From Ifrita kowaldi (taxonomy: Eukaryota > Chordata > Aves > Passeriformes > Cinclosomatidae), in contig VZRS01006544.1 in NCBI GenBank assembly GCA_013398055.1, forward strand, positions 258 through 64,257: a DNA stretch of 64,000 nt, given 5' to 3'. Position numbers and translations under genes: made by a program. A model generated the notes under the pieces. The model was not told the DNA's origin. It saw nothing but the letters and a program-made list of their open reading frames with translations, and did not search any database. The number at the start of each line of letters is the position of its first letter. Positions within the stretch are counted from its first letter, which is position 1. This document shows, piece by piece, positions 1-10,700 of this stretch.

Positions 1-170
1 CGGGCTGCAGCCCAGGAGGCCAGAGTCCGCTGTCAGTGCCCGAGACTCGGTTTGTTAAACGTAGATACCAGCTAGAGGTAAATCAAGTGACGGGGCTTAT
101 CCCGAGAAACCCCCTCAAAAAGGCACGGGAAACGTGAGACTGGCGCTGTGTCTTTACTACAAACCGAGAA
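1..170 (+). other. CpG-rich edge, possibly the end of MTPAP exon 1 or just inside intron 1
   Basis: About eleven CpG dinucleotides fall in the first 170 bases, after which the sequence turns AT-rich and CpG-poor. This is what the shore of a promoter CpG island looks like and fits an MTPAP promoter and first exon close to the left edge. Exon 2 begins with the last two bases of a codon, so exon 1 must end with one base. Reading frame 1 is open to position 49 and would leave a single G before a GTTTGT donor, making an Asp codon at the join. The donor is weak and the peptide does not resemble the human exon 1 end, so this is only one possibility. Exon 1 may lie wholly upstream. Confidence 0.35.
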
Positions 171-1581
171 CTATTGAGGGGTGTCCATTGCTGCTGTGCA
201 TCAGTGCTGTGCTCTGACTGTGCAAAGGACAGCAGAGCCAGAAGAAGTTGTCAGATCACATCATGTCTGTAGTGACTAAGCACGTACAGGCAGTACATCA
301 GGCAAAAATCACAGCCGTTCTGGCCCAATGCAGAGACTTCCTGTTCATGTCACCCATCATGGGACTTGTCTTTTCTGCATCTTGGCCACTTCATCCTTCT
401 CTGTTGCTATGGAAACTGTGATCTTCATCATCTTCATAAAGTGCTTCCTTAGTTTTTCTGATGAAAAATGGTGTATAAAACTAAGCTGTTGAAAGAGCTA
501 CTGTGCTTATTATTTATAAGCCTCTGTGACAGCTCAGTAGACTTGTAAAATAAAGGACTTTAAAAAAATAAATACTATCAAATAATACTAGCAATTATGT
601 AATGATACTTACAGCGTTTTTTTGAGGCCACAATACCCCATGGGTTCTTCAAAACCAAAACCACAAGAACGTAGAATAAAGAGCTCTCTATTGACTCTTC
701 CTGTGGCAGATAGTAGCTGCCGGGAAATGCTCCCCAGCTTCCCAATTCGAATGACAACAGGGGAGTCTTAACAGTTAACAGCTTCAGGCTCCGCTGATGT
801 GATGTGGTCAGTGGATTAGTTTGAAAGCTATGCAGGGCAGCGATCATGATTTCAGATTTGGGAGATGGCCCCTTTGCCTGTGTGCAGTGAGGAAAAAAAG
901 TTCCATGTTTCTGTATGTTCAGCATGAATCGATTCCATGTGAGTTCTGGAGGCTTCAGCAGGAATACAGATTGCCAGTAGTGTGATGAGATATGACTGGT
1001 CTGTGGGTTATTGTACTGGAGTAGATGAAAGTGTATTATTAAGTGAAAATTTTGAGTAGGAGTTTACTGTAAAGGAAGGTGCTGAGTTGTAAAAATAGCA
1101 AGTGTTGAATTGTTCTGAAGTGCTGGTTTTGTGGTTGTGAAGGGAGATTATCATTTCAGTGAAGCTTGCCAAAGGTCTAGACCTGCCTCACTGTCAGCTT
1201 AGCTGGCATTTCCAGACTCTTGTGTGTGCTGTTTTTTGATGGTGAACAGCAAATTAAAAAACAAAGATTCCTTGTGTTACGAAGCTTCCTGTGCATCAAG
1301 GGAAGTCAGTATTGTTTTCTTCCTACCTTTCCAACTCCTTTTTATTACAAATGTATGCATTTATGAGAGAAATACACTTACATTTCTCTCTTTCGTTCAA
1401 TTTTCATTGCCTTTCATTTGTTCTTCATTCTTTTCATTTTTGCTGTCATGATCTTGGAGAGCCAGGACAAATCTTTGTTCAGTTGGAACAAAGATCCAGA
1501 GGAAGAGATTAAGTGTACTAAAACCAGTTATATTTCTTTCTGTTTCTGTAGAAAAGCCTTGATGCTTGTTTCTTCTCACAG
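171..1581 (+). other. MTPAP intron 1 (visible part)
   Basis: AT-rich, CpG-poor sequence without recognised repeats. It ends in a pyrimidine-rich tract and the acceptor AG at 1580-1581. Short open frames here have no homology that I recognise. Confidence 0.7.
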
Positions 1582-1754
1582 ATGCTGAAGTCAGTACCAG
1601 AAAGAAGACATTTGCTGAAGTGCAAACAGAACGGCTGGATCAAGCTGAACGGACTGTTTTAATTAAGTGCCCATCAAAACTTAATGAAAAAAAATTATTG
1701 CAGTACTTATCCAGTCATGGAAATGTTAAGAGTCATTTCTTTTTTGAAAATCGT
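1582..1754 (+). CDS. MTPAP: MTPAP exon 2
   Basis: Starts with the last two bases of a codon after the TCACAG acceptor and ends on a complete codon before GTAAGT. It encodes the start of the RNA-binding-like fold: the KKTFAEVQTER segment matches human RRFSEMQNER, and ERTVLIKCP matches QRTVLIHCP, followed by SHFFFENR. Confidence 0.95.
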
Positions 1755-4700
1755 GTAAGTAATTAACAATGTAAGCTAAAATCTAGACTTAGATAAAAAG
1801 AAACACCAGAAAGAAAAGGCCTCGTACATAAGTTAAGCAAATTATATACAGTTCTATACAATTAATTTATTAGATGAGATTTTATCTCTGCTAATGGTCA
1901 CAAGTTGTTGAGCAGTTGATTTTTATTCATAAATCTGCTAAGCAACACCTCTGAGGAATACCCAGCAACCTGATTTGCACTAAGTCTTTGAAACTTTTAC
2001 GTAGCACCATTCATTTTTCTAATAGAGATAGCTCCTTCTTTATGTGTTTCGTGAGTATTTCAGTTGTGAAGATTAATATATTTGAGAATTTTATGTTTAG
2101 TGCTTACTGCTAAGAATAGTACATCTTAAATACTTCTAATCTCTTGTGAAAAAGTATCTAAAATGTATTGAGATACAGAACCTAGCATTTGGCTTCAGGG
2201 CTGTCATATTATTCTGTCTCAGTAGCCCCAGGAACATCTGAATAATATCAGTACAATGAGTTCAAGCATTATATGCATTTATCTAACCCTGCATTTCCAT
2301 TCTTAATGTTTTAGGGCATCAGTGCTTTAATAGAGTTTTCAGAAAAGAGCAGTATAGCCTCATTACAGGATGCTGTTGGAATCCCAGGTGCTTCAGAGCA
2401 TCATGTTGTCCCATTTAAATCGAGACTTTTTACTTTCACACTGAAAAACCCAGTGAGTCAACGCATGGAAGAGACACCACTTCACCTCTCTCCTCAGTGT
2501 CACATTCCAGTGAAAGACCTTATTCAAAAGCTTTGTCTTGCAGACAGTGTAAGTAGAGGTTTGTAGATCTCTCTTAATTAAAAATGAACCATGTTCATTT
2601 CAGATTTGCAAGTGGTCATGTGAAACTTATAAAGCTATATATTTTTATTTTAAAAAGTAATGTATTAGAATTTTGTGGGAATGGTTCTCCTATATTGAAA
2701 TATATAAATGAAATTATTAATTTTAATTGTGAAAATAATTTCTCTGTATGGAAGAAACCTTTTTGAAATTTATAAAATAACCTAATTGCATTGATATTAA
2801 ATAGATGAGAATATATGTTAATAGATAGAACATGGATCACTGTATTTTTACAGTATTTATTTTCTGAACTAGATAAGCAGTCAGATGTACATTCTACTGA
2901 ATGAGTATCAGCTGACAGAAGAAAACATCAAGCTCCGATTTCTGGCCTGTTCTTTGGTTTGGGATTTTGCACGTGCGTATTTCCCAGACAGCACGGTAAA
3001 GCCATTTGGCTCTTCAGTCAACACATTTGGCAAACTGGGCTCTGATGTGGACATGTTTTTGGACTTCCATGATACAGGAAAGCATGCTACAAAAATGGTA
3101 AGATTGTGCTGTGCATCTTCAGTTTGTTGATTTCTTCAATAGAGCCACTCATTTGCTGTTTCACACACAGGAATCAGTTTATTTTTACTTAGGTTTTACA
3201 TGGGTTCATACTATAGAGTGTGAACAAGTTTATTTGAATGTTTGGATTTGAAGACTTTCAGAAACTGAATGTGACATGGAAGAGATCTTCTTTGCAATAG
3301 GAAGAAAATTATTTGGTGTTTTCATGAATTTTAGGTGAATTTCACTCTTAGGGTGAATTTCACTATGAAGAAAACCCTCATCCTCCAAAATTGTTTCAGC
3401 AGAGTCAGACTACTGTTGTGTTTTCTTCTCTGTAGCTTCTGTGCTTCAGCCATGCTCTGTTAAAGCTTGACTTTGTCTTTTAGGGTCTTCCATGTCCTAA
3501 AGCAAAGTAAGTTTGTGCATATGTGCACATCTGCATTTTGGAAGGGCTGTCAGGTTCTTTTCTTTACCTTAAAGAGAAGACTTTATGTTCCAGGAAAGTT
3601 ACTGGGTTATGTACTGGGGTGTATATATATTTATATGCACACATTGAGTGTCTGGAGGTGTGAAAGCTCAGGATGTGAGTTAGTAATGGTGGATACTTAC
3701 AAGTGACACGCTGTCCAGGGAAGATTTCCATGTTAACAGCACCTGATTTTCATTGTGAAGGGAATTAGTTGGCTTACTTCTTGAAAGGAGCTTGAGTGGG
3801 AGCTTTTATATGTGAACTGTAGATGTTTTGGGGACCAGGACCCAGGAGCAAACAAGAACTGAGCCAAATTAATAATGTAGATGCTTTCATTTGTCAGGCT
3901 TTACAGAAGGTACCTTGTAGTTATTCAAATGCCTCATTGATAATACAACAGTAAGCATCAAGACAAGCAGAGATTACTAAGCATGCATGCTGTCTTGAAA
4001 TTGAATTTGTTGACCAAAGCACAGAATTTTCACCACTACCTTGAGAAGCCCAGGGTTACAAGACCTCCAGTAAGCAATATGCAGTCAGCAGTGTTGCCTT
4101 TGTCTGTGCACATACTAAATTTCACCTGAATCTTATCTTTACCCCTAGTGTTATTTGGAAACTTGCACTATGTATCCGAGTTCACATGTTTAGTTTAGTT
4201 ACTTAGTATTTGAGGAGCTTCAAATTGTAATGGTTATTTAGAGTATGTTCTGTCTTGGGCCTTGTGCATGTAGGCATAGAGAATAGGAAAGGACTAGACC
4301 AGGCATTTAGGTCTTGCTGCTGGTTTTTGACTGTGAATGGTGTAAGTATCCCGTAAGATTGGAGAATGAAGTAGGAAAGAGAGATAATGAGAATCAGGAT
4401 AGGAAGAAGGGTGAATTGGGTCAGAAACGCCCAGTGGAGAAGTTTGGATTCTTCACAGATTCTGAATGAATAATCAAGTAAGTGATTCTTGTATTGTGAA
4501 AACTTCTCTTTTTGTTTGTGTGGTGACAGATAGGGAAGAACTAGCTCCGTTTTCCTTAGAAGACAATGGGCTTAAGCTTTTGAAGATTGAAAATTCTCTC
4601 AGCTTTTCTATACAATTTGTATATTGCCATGTAAGTTACTTTTAAAGAAATAATCCTTCAAATGTGTATAGTTTTCAGTATTACTGCAGTGATAAAACAC

Positions 4701-7700
4701 AATGAAAGCAAATATGTCAGCTGAAGAGAAGGATCATCGAGTGTGTGAAGTGTTAAAATCTAGGAACACTTTACATTTAAACAGTAAAGTTGCTTCTTTA
4801 ATCTTGAAGGAATACCTTTCAAGTGAAAAATGTCTGTATCCAAAGCATGTTTGTTAACTAGCTGTTTTCTTTAATATGTATCCTTTGTGGAGATAGAAGT
4901 TCTATTGTGAAATGTAGAGTATTTGATGATGAGTGAGTTTTTTAGCAGCTGTGATTATCTGTGGATGGTTGAGAGACTTATTACTATGGGGAAGACAAAG
5001 AGGAGGTAGCATTAGTTACAAGGTGATTTAGCAACAGTGGAAAAGGTATCTTCTGATTTCTTCACTTTTGTAGCCTTTCAGATGATGCCAACAATGGAGA
5101 AGGATCAGGCATTTCAGCACCTATTTACTTGAAATAACTCTTCTTGACCCTTATGACAAAGTGATTACTCATTGTAAATTTTAAAAAGGGGCAAAAGTGG
5201 GAACATTCTTTACCAAGAGTGGATTATCAGTCCAGTGCTAGACCACAGATAGGGCATTTTTCACCCATGGGCAGTTTGGGAGATTAGTGAGTGACTCAAA
5301 ACAGGGCTCTGTGATATTTTTAGAGTAGCAGTTTTTGTTAAAACAGTTATGCTTCTTGGTTACTGTATCAGTTTACCCAAGAGTAATAGTTTACCTGTAC
5401 TTGCTGTTTTGGGCGACGTGGCAAGAAGAGGAGAAGAACCATGGGGCAAGTGTATCAGTACTTCATACCCCCTAGCTAGGACCAAAGCTGTATATGAAGG
5501 TTCTATTAATTACTAAGAACATCTACTTTATCACTATAAAAAAGTCTTCATTCAGTTTTTGAAAGATAGTTAGGTGCTGTCTGGAAAGGCTCATTGTGGT
5601 TTTTGTCACAAATATAAATATCAACACCAGCCCACGACAGGTCAGCTGAGTCCCCATCTTTATCTTTCCTGTTAACTACCTCGATGTTGATAGTTACAGG
5701 CTCCTTGCACTTAGAGCCAGCCCTACGATGCAGCTACACAGCCAGATGGGATTAGGGACTGCTGTCCTGGCATGTTCCACCACACGTGGTGCTGACTGGA
5801 GAGCCCCTGGCAGGAGGGGAGCAGGAACAGTCACCTCGGTGATTGCCAGAGAGACTCAGAAATTCAGCATCTGAAGTGACTTTATGGGAAAGATTGCAAG
5901 GTCCATAACTTTGGAATTGTTTCACCTGTCTGTGAGATCACTAATTTGTGGACAACAAAAGTAACGTGCTCTGTGTCTCAGTTACTAGTTAGATCAGTGT
6001 AATTTTGTTTATGTAGTATGCATTCATGCCTGACATGTTCCAAGGGGGAGGATAAATCTGTGTCAAGTATTGGATTAGCAAGCAAAATTCGCTGATGTCT
6101 TAAACACACAGACTATAAAGAAAACAGAGATTTCACAGGTATTTTATTGAGGTAAAAACTGCAAGTAAATCAAAATATGAAGACCTGCAGAGAAGTTGAT
6201 TTCTGATGTTAGAATATATCTTCACAATATTTTTGTCTTTCAGGGAAACTATATATGACATGAATTAATTATTTTAAAGTCTTACAGAATCTTAATTTTG
6301 AAGGATTAAGTAATTTGCATGCTAAATTTTTTTACTTATTTAAATGAAAAAGACATTTTTCTTTACGCTGCTACTTGGTTTACTAATAATGGATTTTTTT
6401 TTAGGATTTGAAATGGAATTACTAATGGTTTGAAATTACTGGTTGTTTGGTTGTGTTGTCCCTCTGTAATTGTATGCTCCTCTTTTGCAGTCAGAGCATT
6501 TATGCTCTCCAGAATTACTTTTTTTAGCCAGTAGTGAGATGTAGTCCTATTATACTTCTGTTTGAACGTGTAGCTTTATAGTAAGTTGATCACTGTTAAC
6601 CTGGAAAAATTGAATCACCAAAAAAGAATATGAAAGAGAGAGCAATATGTTTTTACCTATTTTAAGTTCAGTGGACTGCTTTGAATAATTCTTGTCTTTC
6701 AGTTCTAGTTGTACAGACTCCTATGCAAATTGCTGTGGTCTTTCAGAAGTATTTTTAGATGTCTCTTTTGCTCGAGAGTTAACAGCTTGCTTTTGAAATT
6801 CTGTGTTAGAAAAAAGGTCCCTTTGAAATGGAGTATCAGATGAAAAGATTACCGTCGGAAAGATTAGCAACTCAGAGGATTCTTTCTGTGATTGGTGACT
6901 GCCTTGATAATTTTGGTCCTGGGTGTGCAAATGTACAGAAGATACTCCATGCCCGCTGCCCTCTGGTGAAATTCTCCCATCAGCCGACGGGATTCCAGTG
7001 TGATCTGTCAGTGAGCAACAGGTGAGACCTGGTTTTAAAAAGTTTACAGAGAATTCTGACGTACTTAAAATGTTCTGAAAACAGGTAATACCAACTGTTT
7101 AGTCTTCTCGTTTTCATGTTCTTAACAAATGTGAATGTTGGCTCTGAAAGTAAAAAGGCTATTTTTTTGACTTCTAGAGCTTATAGTTTGATGTCCTCAA
7201 GTTATCTTTCTTCAGCATCGGAAATAGCTGCTAGCTGAAGCTGAAGACTCAAAAACCAGTCTATGGAATAAGGTTGCTTTATAGAACTGGAAAGAAAGCA
7301 GTCAGTGTTTATATGAGTCATTACTTCCCTTTGGCGTATGCACAGCCTTTCTTGATTGCTTTTCAGATTAAGCAGCTCCAGAATGTTAATTTTTCGTGCT
7401 TTGGCTTCTAGTTATTTTGGTGTCCTTTTCTTCTTCTTAAGGGCCGGCGTACACCTGTTTGCTGGGAAGATCCCTTGGATGCCGAGTGAATTCCCGGCGT
7501 GGGGAAGGGGAGGGAGCCGCTCGCAGCAGTGCCCGCTGGGGGGCGCCGGCTGCCCAGAAATGCCCCTCAGGGCCCCTCGGTGCCCGCCGAGCGCAGAGGC
7601 GGCTGTGCCGTCCCTCGGGCTTGTGCTGCCACGGGTTTTAGTTAGAAATACCCCCCTCGCTCCAGTAAACAACCCTGGCATCAGGGGACGCAGCCGAAAA

Positions 7701-10700
7701 TGAGTTACTGACCCTTTTCGTTGTTGTTTGGGAATATAAAAATATGAGTGATTATTCTTCAGGATACCAGTGACAGGACCCAAGGGAATGGCCTGAAGTT
7801 GTGTCAGGGGAGGTTTAGGTTGGATATTAGGAAAAAGTTCATCACCCAGCGGGTGGTTGGGCACTGGAATAGGCTCTCCAGGGAAGTGATCACAGCACCA
7901 GCCCGACGGAGTTCAAGAAGCTTTTGGACAATACTCTAAGGCACAGGGTGTGATTCTTGGGGCTGCCCTGGCAGGAACAGGAATTGGACTTTCATGATCC
8001 TTGTGGGCCCCTTCCAATTCAGAATATTTTGTGATTCTGATACCAGTTTCAGTGCAGTTTTGTGATTTGTCTACGTCAGATACAATCAGATCAGATTTAC
8101 TCAGTTTTCTGAATTACCCAAAGTTTTGTTTCAGAATATGCAGGAGTTGTTAAGGCAGTATTAAACAAGTTTCTTACAATGAAATTACTTCTCTATGTGC
8201 AGCCACAGCGAAAGTCAGCATGTAGTTTTGTACAAGGTTCCTTGTAATTCACTGCTGATGGTTTGGCTGTTTGGGACTGCGTTTCTTGTCTTGTTATCAT
8301 TTTTACTAGAAACAAACCTCTCTGAACACCATAAAGCACTTCACAGCTGAAACTTAAAAGCCCAGGTGTTACAAAATTTTGACCTAGTAAATGTCTCCAA
8401 AAGGCTATGCTGGATTTTTAGAACGATTTTTAGCACTTCAGGCTAAAATTGAACTGAAGTAAGTTTTACTCTCATACTGTATTTTCATTTTTTTTCTACT
8501 TTTTCTTGCCCTCCCATTTATACAATATATGAAGGGCTGTATAACACTGTGATGAAGGAGATCAAAAAGTGATCCATCTGAAAACCTTTTTCCTTCAAGA
8601 TTAGTTGTTTTTTCGGCTTGACTAAGCAGTAATCATTTGAAAATTACCAAACTGACTTGTTTTGCAGATTTCATTGTGTCTCTGCACTTATGTTTTTTTT
8701 CAGTGCAGCATTTTATTAATTTTAGATAAAAGCTGTAGAAGAAGTTCTGCTTATATTTTATTTTATGTTAGGATAGAGATATTATCTAATGTACCTCAAA
8801 GGCCATTCTGGCTAAATTATGTTTTTTCACCTCGGTACTGCATAATTTGACTCCACAGTACTTGATGGTGTTTTTTTTATTTTGGGATTTTTTTCCTCCT
8901 GCTGTGATGTGGAACAAGGAAACAGGAAACAGTGCAAAGGCAGTAGTATTATTTACTCAGAACTGTATCTTTCTTGCTATGGAAAACTACCAGGTATTTA
9001 ATCCTGGACAATTCCAAGCATTCCAACCCAAACCATTCTAGGATTCTATGATTCTCTTCTATTTACTAAAATGTGTAAAAGTTAATTTTTTTTTTTATGG
9101 AGGTCCTCTTCTCTTATAATGAACAATGAACACTGCATCTGATACTTCATAATTCTCTCATCATTTGCATGTCTTCTCATTTCTTCTTCAGCATTGCAAT
9201 AAGAAGTTCAGAACTCTTGTATATCTATGGCTGTCTTGATTCCCGTGTGCGAGCATTAGTGTTCACTATACGCTGTTGGGCCCGTGTTCATGGACTTACA
9301 AACAGTGCTCCTGGTACCTGGATTACAAACTTCTCCCTGACCATGATGGTCATGTTTTTTCTGCAGAAGAGATCACCACCTATCATTCCAACACTAGACC
9401 AACTAAAAGAACTGGCAGGTAAGCACACCTGTTTCTGTGTTTATTGCAGTTTATTGTTTATTGCACATTTGTTTTCTCTAAAGTGGTAAATAAACGCAAG
9501 CAATTTCTTTATGCTCTCAAATACTAATGATTATTATGTGTGCTTTGAGGGAATACACAAGTTTTACATGTATTTTTTAGTGAAAATAATGCATCTTTAA
9601 AGGCAAAATAAATCCCTTTTCAGTACAATACTAATTCACTTTAGAGGGGTTATACTTATTCTGTGCCTTAGATAATTAAAAATAATTTACTTGTTCAATG
9701 CTCATGTGCTGAATTTTTTTTTATTTTGTTTTTTAGAAGACCTGCAGGGTCTTGAACGTTTCTGGAGTTAAGGATTTTGTGCAGACTGATACAATGTGTA
9801 TTGTTTTATAGATACCAAATGCTTAAAAGAAAGGCTGTGTTTTCTTCGTCCAGTTTATAATATCCTTGAGACTGTTCAGGCCATTTGCAAATAATTCTTA
9901 TATCTCCACAAACAAGCTGTTCTGGCGGTTTCATACACAGCATTCAGGGTGTGTTATCTTCAGTGAATCGTATGAAAGCACAGAGAATGACACCTCAAGT
10001 TCTTGATTCCTCACTCATGTCTTCTGCTTATTGACATGCTTCCTTGGAAGCTTTGAGTGCTTTCAGTGGAGAAAAAGGTCTGTGTTCAGTTGCTTTAAAA
10101 TAATTTTAAACATTTCCATCAGAATTCTGTAGAAATTTTTAAACAAAAAACATGTGTTCTGATATGTTACAAGAGTATTCCTAATTCTCTGAAGTTTTTC
10201 AGAAAAAGACAGTGAACACTCCGGGTCTGATTTTTTTGAAATCTTCATGTAGAAGAGTTGTACTGTTTAGTGTATAGTACAGGCCTCTATACAGAGATGT
10301 TTGTTACTTATTAGGAGTATTTTCAGAGATATGAAGATCTTATTCGTATTCCTGTAGGATTACAATCATTTGTCCCATTCCTGTAGGATTTTGAAAATGT
10401 GCTATTTGGTCATGATGCTTTTCCTTTGCCCATCTATAGACTTTTTTCTTTTAAATCTTTTGCCACTTAAATTCAATCTTAACCTGAAAGTTCACTTGTG
10501 AATTCCTGATTTGATTTGTGTAATATGGGTAGCATTGGTTTCAGTTTGTTATTTGAATTTTATTAAGTGCTATGGCATTTTACTGTTTATTACTTCAAAA
10601 TATGCCCACAATTTTTCTTTCAGATGAAAAAGACAAGCATATAATTGGAGGATATGATTGCTCATTTGTTAGTGATTTAAGGAAGATTAAACCTACAAAA

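Larger units (their letters stand above)
7022..9191 (+). other. MTPAP intron 5, with a CpG patch and two CR1 pieces
   Basis: Mostly AT-rich. It contains a CpG-dense block (7441-7700), a CR1 3' end (7768-8045) and a short CR1 tail fragment (8997-9058), each listed separately. The remainder shows nothing recognisable. Acceptor CTTCAG at 9190-9191. Confidence 0.85.

Noticed and set aside
6817..7021. Alternative MTPAP exon 5 start after the A-run
   Set aside because: It would shift the reading frame relative to exon 4, which ends on a complete codon.
7412..7864. 150-codon open frame on -
   Set aside because: Made from the CpG patch and the antisense of a CR1 fragment.
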